A stretch of 64,000 nucleotides of DNA from Undibacter mobilis (GCF_003367195.1 NZ_QRGO01000003.1:1-64000); one strand, 5' to 3'. Counted from the stretch's first letter, positions 17,647 to 27,093 are shown. Program-made: numbers and translations. The notes: generated by a model from the sequence alone, not told the origin.

Positions 17647-18837
17647 ATGTCGACCGAATTAAAAGCGGGCTCTCCGCCCGCAAGCGTGCCTTTTTACAAT
17701 GACCCGAAGGTACGGAGCATTGCCTATCAGATTGCTCTGTGTCTCGTCGTCGCCGGCCTGATTTACGGGGCCGCGTCGAACGCGATCGAAAATCTGCAAC
17801 GCGCACGCATCGCGTCCGGTTTCGGCTTTTGGGACAACATTGCCGGCTTCGACATCAGCCAGACGCTGATTTCCTATTCCAACACATCGACCTATGGCCG
17901 CGCTTTCTGGGTTGGCCTGCTCAACACCTTGCTGGTCGCCGGCCTGGGCATCATCTTCGCGACCATTCTCGGTTTCATCATCGGCATCGCGCGGCTGTCG
18001 AAGAACTGGCTCGTCAACAAGGCGGCGACGTTCTACGTCGAGACCATCCGCAACCTGCCGCTGCTGCTGCAACTGCTGTTCTGGTACAATGCGGTGCTCA
18101 AGGCGCTGCCCGACCTGCGCGACAGCGTCAAAATTCCAGGCGGCATCTACCTCAACAACCGCGGCCTTTTCATGCCGGCGCCTTCGGCGCAGGCCGGCTT
18201 TGGTTTCGTCGAACTGACATTGCTGGTCGGCGTCATCGGCGCGATCGCCTACCGCTACTGGGCGCGCAAACGCCAGGAGCAGACTGGCCAGCAGGCGCCG
18301 GTGTTTCTCGTTTCGCTCGGGCTGATCGTCGGTCTGCCGCTGCTCGTGTTTCTGCTTGCCGGCATGCCGCTCAAGTTCGACTTCCCGGAAGCCGGTCGCT
18401 TCAACATCGCAGGCGGTCTTGAAGTGGTGCCCGAATTCGCGGCGCTGCTGTTCGGCCTGTCAATTTATACAGCGGCTTTCATAGCTGAGGTGGTCCGCGC
18501 CGGTATTCTCGCGGTGTCGCATGGCCAGACCGAGGCGTCCTATTCGCTCGGCATGAAGCCGGGGCCAACGCTGCGTCTCATCATTGTGCCGCAGGCCATG
18601 CGCGTGATTATTCCTCCGCTGACCAGCCAGTATCTCAACCTGACCAAGAATTCGTCGCTTGCGGTTGCCATCGGCTATCCCGACCTGGTGCAGGTGTTCA
18701 CCGGAACCGTGCTGAACCAGACCGGCCAAGCGGTCGAGGTGGTCGCCATCACCATGGCGGTCTATCTCACCATCAGCCTCGTCACCTCGTTCCTGATGAA
18801 CGTCTACAACAGCCGCGTGAAGCTGGTGGAAAGGTGA
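17647..18837 (+). CDS. aapQ: General L-amino acid ABC transporter, permease AapQ
   Basis: 396-residue inner-membrane permease, close to the roughly 400 residues of Rhizobium AapQ. It has a long N-terminal part with a first membrane helix (about 27-48), a periplasmic loop typical of AapQ/AapM, and additional helices before the canonical C-terminal core. The EAA loop that docks with the ATPase is visible near residues 293-315 (GQTEASYSLGMKPG, then the LRLIIVPQAMRV segment). It pairs with AapM to form the translocation channel. GAGGGG at 17638-17643 precedes the ATG. Confidence 0.95.
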   Translation: MSTELKAGSPPASVPFYNDPKVRSIAYQIALCLVVAGLIYGAASNAIENLQRARIASGFGFWDNIAGFDISQTLISYSNTSTYGRAFWVGLLNTLLVAGLGIIFATILGFIIGIARLSKNWLVNKAATFYVETIRNLPLLLQLLFWYNAVLKALPDLRDSVKIPGGIYLNNRGLFMPAPSAQAGFGFVELTLLVGVIGAIAYRYWARKRQEQTGQQAPVFLVSLGLIVGLPLLVFLLAGMPLKFDFPEAGRFNIAGGLEVVPEFAALLFGLSIYTAAFIAEVVRAGILAVSHGQTEASYSLGMKPGPTLRLIIVPQAMRVIIPPLTSQYLNLTKNSSLAVAIGYPDLVQVFTGTVLNQTGQAVEVVAITMAVYLTISLVTSFLMNVYNSRVKLVER

Positions 18838-18847
18838 GGGGCGCGCC

Positions 18848-20014
18848 ATGACAATGTCAGAAGGCGATCTCGCCGTTGCCCGGATCAACTTCGTCCGCCA
18901 GCAGACGCTGGAGCCGCAGCCGCCGCCGTCGTCGATGACCGGTCCGGTCGGATGGCTGCGCGAGAACCTTTTCTCGACGCCGTTCAATATCGTTCTGACG
19001 ATACTGATCGCGCTGCTGTTCCTGTGGATCGTGCCGGATATGCTGCGTTATCTGATATTCGACGCCGTCTGGAGCGGCGCCGACCGCACTGTCTGTTTGA
19101 TCACGCCCGAGCGTCCGGTCGTTGGGGCTTGTTGGCCCTTCGTATTCGAGCGCCTGCCGTATTTCATCTATGGTTCTTATCCGATCCCTGAGCGCTGGCG
19201 CGTTGACGTCTTCTTCGTGATGCTGGCGGTGGCGATCGTCTGGCTGTTGTGGCTCAATGCGCCGCGGCGCGACCTCGGCGTCATCTATGCCTTCGTCGTA
19301 ACGCCGGTGTGCTCCTACATCCTGCTCAGCGGCTGGTCGCTGATCGGCCTGCCTAAGGTCGATACCGTGTTGTGGGGCGGTGTGCTCGTCACCATCGTGG
19401 TGTCCGCCGTTGGCATTGTAATTTCGTTGCCGCTCGGCATTCTGCTGGCGCTCGGCCGACGCTCGGCGATGCCTGCCGTCAAATTGTTTTCGGTGATTTT
19501 CATCGAGTTCGTGCGCGGCGTGCCGCTCGTCACCGTTCTGTTCATGGCGAGCGTGATGCTGCCGCTGTTCGTGCCGGAACATCTGTCGCCAGACAAGCTG
19601 CTGCGTGCGCTTATCGGCATTGCAATGTTCGCTTCCGCCTATATGGCGGAAGTGGTGCGGGCCGGTCTGGCCGCGATTCCGAAGGGGCAGTTCGAGGGCG
19701 CGCAAGCGGTGGGCCTCGGCTACTGGCAGATGATGCGACTGATCGTGCTGCCGCAGGCACTCAAGATCACCATTCCGAACATCGTGAACACCTATATCGG
19801 TCTGTTCAAGGACACGACCCTGGTGTTCATCGTCGGCATTTTCGATCTTCTGCGCACGATCGAAGTATCGCGCATCGACCCGAAATGGGCGGCGCCGAGC
19901 ACGTCTGCGACCGGTTACGCCGTGGCGGCGTTTTTCTACCTGATCTGTTGCTATGGAATGTCGCGTTACGCGCAAGAGACCGAAAAGCGGCTGCGTAAAG
20001 CCGATCGCCGCTGA
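18848..20014 (+). CDS. aapM: General L-amino acid ABC transporter, permease AapM
   Basis: 388-residue partner permease, similar in length to Rhizobium AapM (about 384). It has a hydrophilic N terminus, a first helix near residues 45-70 and a Cys-containing loop, then a second block of helices ending in the EAA loop (GQFEGAQAVGLGYWQMMRL, about residues 281-299), followed by IVLPQALKITIPN. Ten bases separate it from aapQ, so the two are co-translated. Together with AapQ it forms the membrane channel for amino acid uptake. Confidence 0.95.
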   Translation: MTMSEGDLAVARINFVRQQTLEPQPPPSSMTGPVGWLRENLFSTPFNIVLTILIALLFLWIVPDMLRYLIFDAVWSGADRTVCLITPERPVVGACWPFVFERLPYFIYGSYPIPERWRVDVFFVMLAVAIVWLLWLNAPRRDLGVIYAFVVTPVCSYILLSGWSLIGLPKVDTVLWGGVLVTIVVSAVGIVISLPLGILLALGRRSAMPAVKLFSVIFIEFVRGVPLVTVLFMASVMLPLFVPEHLSPDKLLRALIGIAMFASAYMAEVVRAGLAAIPKGQFEGAQAVGLGYWQMMRLIVLPQALKITIPNIVNTYIGLFKDTTLVFIVGIFDLLRTIEVSRIDPKWAAPSTSATGYAVAAFFYLICCYGMSRYAQETEKRLRKADRR

Positions 20015-20086
20015 GAATGATGCCGCGAAGGGTCAACCTTGGCGGTTCGCTGAAACGACGAACTGGATTGTCATAGAGGTGCCGTG

Positions 20087-20863
20087 ATGGCCGAAGCCGC
20101 TCTCAAGATCAAACCGAGCCGACTGACCAATAAAGTCGCGGTCGAAATTATCGGTATGAACAAATGGTATGGCGACTTCCATGTGTTGCGCGACATCAAT
20201 CTGCGTGTCGATGGCGGGGAGCGCATCGTCATCTGCGGGCCGTCCGGCTCCGGCAAGTCGACCATGATCCGCTGTATCAACCGTCTGGAAGAACACCAGA
20301 CGGGCCAGATCATCGTCGACGGCGTTGAGCTGACCCAGGACCTCAAGAAGATCGATGAGGTGCGGCGTGAAGTCGGTATGGTGTTCCAGCACTTCAATCT
20401 GTTTCCGCATCTGACCATTCTGGAGAACTGCACGCTGGCGCCGATTTGGGTGCGCAAAATGCCCAAGCGGGAGGCCGAGGAGGTCGCCATGCACTATCTC
20501 AAGCGCGTGAAGATCCCGGAGCAGGCTCACAAGTTTCCCGGTCAGCTCTCCGGCGGACAGCAGCAGCGTGTCGCCATTGCGCGCGCGCTTTGTATGAGTC
20601 CGAAGATCATGTTGTTCGACGAACCCACCTCGGCGCTCGATCCGGAAATGGTCAAGGAAGTGCTCGACACCATGGTTACGCTCGCCGAGGAAGGCATGAC
20701 CATGTTGTGCGTGACCCACGAAATGGGCTTTGCCCGTCAGGTCGCCGACCGCGTCATTTTCATGGATGCCGGGCAGATCGTGGAGATGAACACGCCGAAT
20801 GAGTTCTTCTCGAACCCGCAGCACGAGCGCACCAAGCTGTTCCTCAGCCAGATTTTGCACTGA
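20087..20863 (+). CDS. aapP: General L-amino acid ABC transporter, ATP-binding protein
   Basis: 258-residue ABC ATPase. Walker [11 protein letters not shown]-loop ([14 protein letters not shown]), signature L-S-G-G-Q-Q-Q-R, Walker B I-M-L-F-D-E-P-T and the switch His ([10 protein letters not shown]) are all intact. It energises AapQM. ATG 20087 is chosen over the preceding in-frame GTG because it lies seven bases after AGAGGT. It is the last gene of aapJQMP and converges with the DUF2239 gene on the opposite strand. Confidence 0.96.
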   Translation: MAEAALKIKPSRLTNKVAVEIIGMNKWYGDFHVLRDINLRVDGGERIVICGPSGSGKSTMIRCINRLEEHQTGQIIVDGVELTQDLKKIDEVRREVGMVFQHFNLFPHLTILENCTLAPIWVRKMPKREAEEVAMHYLKRVKIPEQAHKFPGQLSGGQQQRVAIARALCMSPKIMLFDEPTSALDPEMVKEVLDTMVTLAEEGMTMLCVTHEMGFARQVADRVIFMDAGQIVEMNTPNEFFSNPQHERTKLFLSQILH

Positions 20864-20890
20864 CCGAAGGGCAGGTCAGCGCCGTCGCCA

Positions 20891-21496
20891 TCAGGCGGCG
20901 GCTGCCGGTTCGCCCTCGAACAGCCGCAGGACGTGCGCGCGCACGTCGTCTGGCCATGCTGCCATGTGTGTTTCCATGTCGGCAATCTTGTTCGCAAACA
21001 GCGCGCGCGATGCTTCCTCGAAGCCGGGCAGGTTGCCGGCCATCGCCGACATGAAGGCGTAAGTGCGCTCCTGAAGCTGGCGCAGCACGGCGCGGTCGTC
21101 ACCCGTCGCCCGCGTTGCGCCCTCGACAAGCCGGCGCAGCGTGGCCGAGGCGCCGCCGGGTTGTGCCGCCAGCCATTCCCAATGACGTGGCAGCAACGTG
21201 ACTTCACGGCTGACCACTCCGAGCTTCGGCCGTCCGGCGGCGCGGGCCGGTTCGGCGGCGTTCGCGAATTGCTTCTCGAGGCGTGCCGCGATGTCGCGAT
21301 CCGAGCCGCGCAGATCGAAATCGATCTCGCGGCCCGAAAGGTCGTCGAAAATGAGGATGGGAGCGTCCGGACAAGCGCGAGCGCGCTGTTTTACCGCGAC
21401 AGCCACCTCGACATAGGAACCGGAGGCCAGGCGATTGCCGCCCTCGAAAGCCGTGCAGCGGAACGTCGGGGCGGTGGGCTGAGCTATATTTGACAT
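20891..21496 (-). CDS. DUF2239 family protein
   Basis: 201 residues, cytoplasmic, no signal peptide or membrane segment. It matches the DUF2239 family: an N-terminal beta part (T-F-R-C-T-A-F-E-G, ...IFDDLSGREIDFDLRG), then VTLLPRHWEWLAAQPGGASA, a strongly conserved block, then helices with R-A-L-F-A-N-K and the tryptophan-containing M-A-A-W-P-D-D-V-R. The biochemical function is not known to me. An inverted repeat (21505-21545) lies directly upstream and could be an operator, implying dedicated regulation; no regulator gene is adjacent in this window. Confidence 0.85.
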   Translation of the reverse strand: MSNIAQPTAPTFRCTAFEGGNRLASGSYVEVAVAVKQRARACPDAPILIFDDLSGREIDFDLRGSDRDIAARLEKQFANAAEPARAAGRPKLGVVSREVTLLPRHWEWLAAQPGGASATLRRLVEGATRATGDDRAVLRQLQERTYAFMSAMAGNLPGFEEASRALFANKIADMETHMAAWPDDVRAHVLRLFEGEPAAAA

Positions 21497-21504
21497 GCCG
21501 CCTA

Positions 21505-21545
21505 TTTACCCGGATGAAATCAGGTTGTCAAATCACCCGGGTAAA
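21505..21545 (-). promoter_or_regulatory. Candidate operator upstream of the DUF2239 gene
   Basis: Inverted repeat TTTACCCGG (21505-21513) and CCGGGTAAA (21537-21545) separated by 23 bases. It begins nine bases upstream of the DUF2239 start codon. The half-site spacing, and the extra symmetry ACCCGGGT within the right half (21535-21542), suggest two bound dimers of a repressor such as a TetR- or MarR-type protein. This is inference from symmetry only. Confidence 0.5.
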
Positions 21546-21564
21546 AAGTGTACGGCAGAGGGGC

Positions 21565-21582
21565 TTGGCGTATCGACGCCAA
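21565..21582 (-). terminator. Hairpin after sseA, weak terminator candidate
   Basis: Perfect 7-bp stem TTGGCGT (21565-21571) and ACGCCAA (21576-21582) with loop ATCG, immediately after the sseA stop codon. There is no T run on the minus strand, so termination is uncertain; it may only protect the message end. Confidence 0.4.
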
Positions 21583-21584
21583 CG

Positions 21585-22436
21585 TCAGTCCTTCTCCACC
21601 GGCAAATCCGGCCGGCCGCCCCATTCGGACCATGAGCCGTCATAGACCGGCGGCAGCTTCTTGCCGATGGCGTCGAGGCCCAGCGCGAGGATAACGGCGG
21701 AGACGCCGGAGCCGCAGGTGGTGATGATCGGCTTGTCGATATCGACGCCGGCTTTCGCGAAGGCGGCCTTGATCTTGTCGGGCGCGACGAGGCGGCCGTC
21801 TTCGATCAGTTCGCTCGAGGGCACATTGAAGGCACCGGGCATGTGGCCGGGGCGCAGGCCGGGCCGCGGCTCCGGATCACGGCCGGCAAAACGGCCGGCC
21901 GGGCGAGCATCGACCACCTGGATGTCCTTGCCGTTCAGCGCCATCGATACGTCGTCGGTCATTGCGATGGCGCCGGTGGCCATCTCGGCGTTGAAGGTTT
22001 TGGGCGCGGGTTTGGTCTCGCCGCTTTCGACTTTACGGTTCTCGGCTTTCCAGGCGGGGAGGCCGCCGTCGAGGATGAAAACGTTCTTGGCGCCGAAGAC
22101 GCGGAAACTCCACCACACGCGCGGCGCCGAGAACAGGCCGAGCCCGTCATAGACGACAATGGTGTCGGTGTCGGCGATACCAAGCTTGCCGACAGCTTCG
22201 GCGAACTGCGTCGGCCCCGGCATCATGTGCGGCAGGTCCGTGGAATCGTCGGCGATCGCGTTGATGTCGAAGAACACCGCGCCCGGGATATGGGCCTCAA
22301 GAAACTCGGCCTTGGCGTCACGCTTTTGTGTCGACAGGTAGTACGAGCCGTCGACGACGACGACATTGCTTTTGCCGAGTTCGCCGGCGAGCCATTCGGT
22401 CGATTTCAGCCACTTGCTGTGCGGTGTGTCGGCCAT
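21585..22436 (-). CDS. sseA: 3-mercaptopyruvate sulfurtransferase
   Basis: 283 residues with two rhodanese domains: an inactive N-terminal one (about 8-130) and a catalytic C-terminal one (about 160-280). The active loop is C-G-S-G-V-S-A, the form diagnostic for mercaptopyruvate sulfurtransferase rather than thiosulfate sulfurtransferase. It moves sulfur from 3-mercaptopyruvate to thiol acceptors or cyanide in cysteine breakdown. It is the last gene of a minus-strand set cysK-alaX-sseA, 63 bases after alaX, which ties it to cysteine metabolism. Confidence 0.94.
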   Translation of the reverse strand: MADTPHSKWLKSTEWLAGELGKSNVVVVDGSYYLSTQKRDAKAEFLEAHIPGAVFFDINAIADDSTDLPHMMPGPTQFAEAVGKLGIADTDTIVVYDGLGLFSAPRVWWSFRVFGAKNVFILDGGLPAWKAENRKVESGETKPAPKTFNAEMATGAIAMTDDVSMALNGKDIQVVDARPAGRFAGRDPEPRPGLRPGHMPGAFNVPSSELIEDGRLVAPDKIKAAFAKAGVDIDKPIITTCGSGVSAVILALGLDAIGKKLPPVYDGSWSEWGGRPDLPVEKD

Positions 22437-22499
22437 GGGGTCCCTTTGCCTGTCGGCGTTAATGCGCGGTGCGCTTCAATCGTTCCCATACAGCATCGC

Positions 22500-23216
22500 T
22501 CAGGCGAGCGCGATGCGCACGCGGCGATTCTGTTTGCCCTTCTTCTCGATGCCGGTGACGGAAACCGCCCCGATCTCACCCAGCCGGCGCACATGCGTGC
22601 CGCCGCAAGGCTGGAGGTCGAGGCTCTCGATTTCGATCAGCCGAACGCGGCCAGTGCCCATCGGCGGCTTGACCGACATCGACTTGATAAGACCAGGATT
22701 GGCTTCAAGCTCGGCATCACTGATCCATCGGCTCGACACGGCGGCGTCGGTGGCGATCATCGCGGCAATCTTTGCGGCGATGACGTCCTTGTCGAGGCCC
22801 GCTTCGGGAATGTCGAAATCGGCCCGGCCGTCGGCGTCGCCGACCGAAGCGCCGGTGATCGGATAGGGCAGAACCACCGACAGAAGATGCAATGCCGTAT
22901 GAATTTTCATGCGGCCGTAACGTTTGTCCCAATCGATCGTAGCGCGCACCGCGTCACCGATATTGACCGCGGGCGCGCCGGCCGCCGGCATATGCGCGAT
23001 CTCGGTTTTCAGCTTGTCGGTGTAGACCGTGTCGGCAACTGCGATGCGTGTGCCGTCTGCAGTCATGAGTGCGCCGGTGTCGCCCGGCTGGCCGCCTGAA
23101 TTGGCATAAAACACCGTGCGGTCGAGCACGATGCCGCCTTGCTCGGTAATTGCAACGACCGTGGCCTCGCAATCCTTCAGATAGGAGTCCTCACGAAACA
23201 GACAGTCCGTCGGCAT
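22500..23216 (-). CDS. Alanyl-tRNA editing protein, AlaX-M type
   Basis: 238 residues, free-standing homologue of the AlaRS editing domain. An N-terminal beta-barrel carries the N-S-G-G-Q motif (39-43), and the editing core has zinc ligands H106 and H110 (H-T-A-L-H) and C204 and H208 (C-G-G-T-H). It hydrolyses Ser- or Gly-tRNA(Ala) in trans. It lies seven bases downstream of cysK and upstream of sseA. That position next to cysteine genes is reproducible in several alphaproteobacteria as far as I know, and hints at protection from mischarging during changes in serine or cysteine pools. Confidence 0.93.
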   Translation of the reverse strand: MPTDCLFREDSYLKDCEATVVAITEQGGIVLDRTVFYANSGGQPGDTGALMTADGTRIAVADTVYTDKLKTEIAHMPAAGAPAVNIGDAVRATIDWDKRYGRMKIHTALHLLSVVLPYPITGASVGDADGRADFDIPEAGLDKDVIAAKIAAMIATDAAVSSRWISDAELEANPGLIKSMSVKPPMGTGRVRLIEIESLDLQPCGGTHVRRLGEIGAVSVTGIEKKGKQNRRVRIALA

Positions 23217-23223
23217 TGCGATC

Positions 23224-24258
23224 TCACACGAAAGGCGGCTTGATGTCGGTCCGGCGCGTCAGCCATTCCGGCACCGGCAACTTCTTCGAGCGCAGGAATT
23301 CCGGATTGAACAGCTTGGATTGATAGCGCGCGCCGCCGTCGCACAATACGGTGACAATGGTGTGCCCCGGGCCCAGGTCCTTGGCGAGGCGGATCGCGCC
23401 TGCGACATTGACGCCGGACGAACCTCCGACGCACAGGCCTTCATGTTCAAGCAGGTCGAACACGGCCGGGATCGCCTCATCATCGGGAATGAGATAGGCC
23501 TTGTCGACCTTCATCTGCTCGACGATCGCGGTGACGCGCGCGAGCCCAATGCCCTCGGTCACCGAGCCGCCCTCGGTGACGGTCGGCTTGCCGTCCTTGA
23601 AATAGTGATACATCGCCGCGCCACGCGGATCGGCAACGCCGATGGTCACGCCCGGCTTCTTCTCTTTTAGATAGGTCGAAACGCCGGCGAGCGTGCCGCC
23701 CGAGCCGACCGAGCAGATGAAGCCGTCGACCTTGCCAGCGGTGTCGTCCCAGATTTCCGGGCCGGTCGATACGTAATGCGCCTTGCTGTTGTCGAGGTTG
23801 TTCCACTGGTCGGCGAAGATGACGCCGTTCTTCTCGGTCTTCTTCAGTTCGTCGGCGAGGCGCCGGCCGACATGCTGATAATTGTTCGGGTTGGCAAAGG
23901 GCAGGGCCGGGACCTCGACCAGCTCGGCGCCGGCGAGCCGCAGCATGTCCTTCTTTTCCTGGCTCTGCGTTTCGGGGATGACGATGAGCGTGCGATAGCC
24001 GAGCGCGGCCGCGACCACGGCGAGGCCGATGCCGGTATTGCCTGCGGTCGATTCGACGACCAGCCCGCCGGGCCTGAGCTCTCCGCGCTTCTCCGCCTCA
24101 AGGATCATCTGCCGGCCGGCGCGATCCTTCACCGATCCACCCGGATTCATGAACTCGGCTTTACCAAGAATCTCACAGCCGGTCGCCTCCGAGGCGCGCC
24201 GCAGGCGGATGAGGGGGGTATGGCCGATGGCGTCGATGATGCCGTTACGAATTTGCAT
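23224..24258 (-). CDS. cysK: Cysteine synthase A (O-acetylserine sulfhydrylase)
   Basis: 344 residues, fold-type II PLP enzyme. PLP-binding K44 lies in G-G-S-V-K-D-R-A-G, followed by the substrate loop S-T-A-G-N-T-G-I-G and the phosphate-binding S-V-G-S-G-G-T-L-A-G. It condenses O-acetylserine with sulfide to cysteine. It is slightly longer than typical CysK (about 310-325) because of inserts near residues 120-140 (N-P-N-N-Y-Q-H) and a C-terminal extension, features shared with the cystathionine-beta-synthase-like subgroup common in rhizobia. First gene of the minus-strand cysK-alaX-sseA set. Confidence 0.92.
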   Translation of the reverse strand: MQIRNGIIDAIGHTPLIRLRRASEATGCEILGKAEFMNPGGSVKDRAGRQMILEAEKRGELRPGGLVVESTAGNTGIGLAVVAAALGYRTLIVIPETQSQEKKDMLRLAGAELVEVPALPFANPNNYQHVGRRLADELKKTEKNGVIFADQWNNLDNSKAHYVSTGPEIWDDTAGKVDGFICSVGSGGTLAGVSTYLKEKKPGVTIGVADPRGAAMYHYFKDGKPTVTEGGSVTEGIGLARVTAIVEQMKVDKAYLIPDDEAIPAVFDLLEHEGLCVGGSSGVNVAGAIRLAKDLGPGHTIVTVLCDGGARYQSKLFNPEFLRSKKLPVPEWLTRRTDIKPPFV

Positions 24259-24555
24259 TCTTATTCCAAGGGTTGGCGGGAGCGGCGGTGAGCCTAGTGG
24301 AGGCCTTCCTTTGCGACAAGGCGGGCGCTCCGAAGAGAAGGATTTTGCCGTTTAGTGCTGGTTTTGAGGATGAACTGGCTCCGTCGTGCCCATCCGGCTA
24401 TTTCGCAACGCAGCGGAAAGATGTTCGAAACCATGTTTGCGCTTCGCCACACATTTCAACCGGTGTTCACCAGTTTTTTTATGGGTGATCGATAATTGTC
24501 GGGTGGGGCTCGAACGCGACCGGCGAGCCTCGCCTGAGAATGGGCGCCGTTAGCG
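24259..24555. other. Divergent intergenic region between cysK and the GGDEF gene
   Basis: 297 bases between two genes transcribed away from each other. The part at 24440-24500 is richer in A and T (CCAGTTTTTTTATGGGTG...) and is the likely promoter zone for the diguanylate cyclase gene. I see no convincing box pair, hairpin or gene here. Confidence 0.4.
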
Positions 24556-25788
24556 ATGAACCTCGACGTCAATACCCTGTTTCTGGTGACGATCTACGTC
24601 GAAGCGATCCTCGGATTGCTTTTGCTCTTTGCGTGGGCCCAGAACATGGCTGTCCGGGCCGTGGCCTGGTGGGGTTTTGCCCATCTGCTCCGCGCGGCCT
24701 CCATCGTGCTGTTCGGCATGTACGGAACGGCGCCGGATATCATCACCATCGATCTCGCCAACGCCGTCTTGTTCACTGCTTTTGCTGTAACCTGGACCGG
24801 CGCGCGCGTGTTCGACGGCCGACCGGTCGAGCCGGTCTATCTCGTCACCGGCGCCGTGCTGTGGCTTCTGGTTTGCCGTTTGCCCGTGCTCAACGATGCC
24901 ATCGAGGTGCGCGGCCTGATCGCGTCCGGCATCATCACCGGTTACACTTGGCTGACGGCGTACGAATTCTGGCGCGGCCGTAAGGAGCAACTCGTTTCGC
25001 GCTGGCCGGCGATCTTCATGCTGTTCGCGCATGGTGCGCTGTTCCTGCTGCGCACCCCGCTGGTCTCCATGTTGCCCTTCAGCATGACGGCCGACAAGAT
25101 GTTCGGCAGCGTATGGCTGACCGTACTGAGTTTCGAGGCGTTGCTGTTCACAATCTCCATCGCCTTTATCCTGCTGGCGATGGCCAAAGAGCGCACCGAA
25201 CTGCGCCACCGAACCGCGGCGATGGTCGATCCCTTGACCGGGATCGCCAATCGCCGCGCGTTTCTTCACGATGCTGCGGCGATGGCCAAGCACCATCTTG
25301 CCGATCCGCTGCCCACGGCCGTGATGTTGGTCGATCTCGATCACTTCAAGTCTATCAACGACCGCTTCGGCCATGCCGTCGGCGATCGCGTGCTCGAAGT
25401 GTTCACCGCCGCGGCGTCGGAAGCCATCCGGCCGAACGACCTTATCGGCCGCATCGGCGGCGAGGAATTCGCCGCGGTACTGCATGACATCAAATCGGTG
25501 GAGGCCGTCGCGGTGGCCGAGCGGATCCGCGAAACCTTCGCGCACGTCGCTCAAGTCGTCGATGGGCGACCGGTCAACGCCACTGTCAGCATCGGCCTTG
25601 TGCATTGCGACGGAGACGTGCTCGACATCGCCGAACTGCTGTCGCAGGCCGACCAGGCGCTCTATTTCGCCAAGGAAAATGGCCGCAATCGTGTCGAAGT
25701 CGCCTCGCTGGAGATGATCCTCAGGCGCAACGACGAGGCGCTGGCGCCGCTCACCGGCGCCGAGCCTGTTCAGGTCAGCGCCGCCTGA
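24556..25788 (+). CDS. Membrane-bound diguanylate cyclase (GGDEF)
   Basis: 410 residues. Six hydrophobic segments fill residues 5-210, with no recognised ligand-binding domain, followed by a GGDEF domain (about 218-385). The active site reads G-G-E-E-F (301-305) and the inhibitory I-site R-x-x-D is intact (R292-D295, exactly five residues before GGEEF). Mg-binding D260 and the segment D-H-F-K-x-I-N-D-x-F-G-H are present. It should make c-di-GMP from GTP with product inhibition, in response to a membrane signal. There is no EAL partner in the same operon; the degenerate EAL protein at 2275-3519 is far away. Confidence 0.93.
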   Translation: MNLDVNTLFLVTIYVEAILGLLLLFAWAQNMAVRAVAWWGFAHLLRAASIVLFGMYGTAPDIITIDLANAVLFTAFAVTWTGARVFDGRPVEPVYLVTGAVLWLLVCRLPVLNDAIEVRGLIASGIITGYTWLTAYEFWRGRKEQLVSRWPAIFMLFAHGALFLLRTPLVSMLPFSMTADKMFGSVWLTVLSFEALLFTISIAFILLAMAKERTELRHRTAAMVDPLTGIANRRAFLHDAAAMAKHHLADPLPTAVMLVDLDHFKSINDRFGHAVGDRVLEVFTAAASEAIRPNDLIGRIGGEEFAAVLHDIKSVEAVAVAERIRETFAHVAQVVDGRPVNATVSIGLVHCDGDVLDIAELLSQADQALYFAKENGRNRVEVASLEMILRRNDEALAPLTGAEPVQVSAA

Positions 25789-25914
25789 ACTTCCGCGTTC
25801 ATCGCCGCGTCCCGCACCACGCCCGGTTGGACCCGCGCTGCCCACCGTTGCAATTTGCCGCCTGCCGACGCATAGCCTTGTCCTTATAACTCGTCACGAG
25901 GGCAGGCACGTTCC

Positions 25915-27093
25915 ATGAAGCGCAGCACCGATCGCATCCTCACCACCCATGTCGGCAGTCTGATCCGGCCGGCCGAGTTGCAGGAGTTTCTGCGCGCGGT
26001 GCAGGGCGGCAAGCCCTATGACGAGAAGGCCTACCAGACATGCCTGACCGACAGCGTCGCCGCGGTGGTCAGGCAGCAGGCCGATACGGGCATCGACGTG
26101 CCGAGCGATGGCGAGTTCGGCAAGTCGATTTCCTGGGCGCAGTATGCACTGACGCGGCTGTCCGGCTTCGAGCGCCGGCCGATCAAGGAAGACAAGGCCA
26201 ATCCGTTCAAGCGCGGCGCCGATCGCACGCGCTTTGCCGACTTCTATGCCGAACTCGACGCCAAGGAAGCTGTCTCGACAACAACCGAAGCCATCTGCGT
26301 CGGGCCGATCGCCTATACGGGGCTCGGCGAATTGCAGCGCGACATCGAGAACTTCAAGGCCGCGCTCGGCAAGGTGAAAGTCTCGGAAGGCTTTCTGCCG
26401 GTGGCCGCGCCGGCCAGCGTTATTCCGGATCGCAAGAACGAATTCTACAAGACCGACGAGGAATTGCAGACGGCGATCGCGGGCGCCATGCGCACCGAAT
26501 ACAAGGCGATCATTGATGCCGGCCTCGTCGTGCAACTCGACGATGCGCGCTCTGCCGTCACTTATGACCGCATGGTGCCGCCGGGTTCCTTCGCCGACTA
26601 CAAGAGCTGGCTGGAAAAGCAGATCGAGGTCATGAACGAGGCCACCAAGGGCTTGCCGCAGGAGCAGATCCGCTACCACGTCTGCTGGGGCTCGTGGCCG
26701 GGTCCGCATGTGTCCGACGTGCCGCTCAAGGATATCGTCGACGTGATCCTGAAGGCCAAAGTCGGTGCCTTCGTCATCGAGGGTGCCAATCCGCGTCACG
26801 AGCACGAATGGAAGGTGTGGAAGAACGCCAAGCTCGACGGCCGCGTGCTCATCCCCGGCGTCATCAGCCACGCCACCAATGTGGTCGAACACCCCGAACT
26901 GGTCGCGGAGCGCATCGTGCGCCTCGCCAACCTCGTCGGCCGCGAGAACGTTATCGGCGGCACCGACTGCGGCTTCGCGCAGGGCCCGTTCTACCGCCGG
27001 GTCCATCCGTCCGTGATGTGGGCCAAGCTGGAAGCGCTGGTCGCCGGCGCGCGGCTGGCGACGGCCGAGCTGTGGGGCAGGGCTGCGGCCTGA
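25915..27093 (+). CDS. MetE C-terminal-domain-like methyltransferase (cobalamin-independent)
   Basis: 392 residues, homologous only to the C-terminal catalytic barrel of cobalamin-independent methionine synthase; the N-terminal half of MetE is absent. The four zinc ligands are kept: H255 and C257 (Y-H-V-C-W-G), E289 (V-I-E-G) and C352 (G-T-D-C-G-F). The N-terminal motif T-T-H-V-G-S-L-x-R-P and D-V-P-S-D-G-E are typical of this family. Single-domain relatives transfer methyl groups or act in epoxyalkane:coenzyme M chemistry; the true substrate here is open. Expressed alone; the next gene is on the opposite strand. Confidence 0.85.
   Translation: MKRSTDRILTTHVGSLIRPAELQEFLRAVQGGKPYDEKAYQTCLTDSVAAVVRQQADTGIDVPSDGEFGKSISWAQYALTRLSGFERRPIKEDKANPFKRGADRTRFADFYAELDAKEAVSTTTEAICVGPIAYTGLGELQRDIENFKAALGKVKVSEGFLPVAAPASVIPDRKNEFYKTDEELQTAIAGAMRTEYKAIIDAGLVVQLDDARSAVTYDRMVPPGSFADYKSWLEKQIEVMNEATKGLPQEQIRYHVCWGSWPGPHVSDVPLKDIVDVILKAKVGAFVIEGANPRHEHEWKVWKNAKLDGRVLIPGVISHATNVVEHPELVAERIVRLANLVGRENVIGGTDCGFAQGPFYRRVHPSVMWAKLEALVAGARLATAELWGRAAA

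Noticed and set aside
24273..24488. 71-residue open frame between cysK and the GGDEF gene
   Set aside because: No ribosome binding site, no recognisable features, and it covers the likely divergent promoter region.
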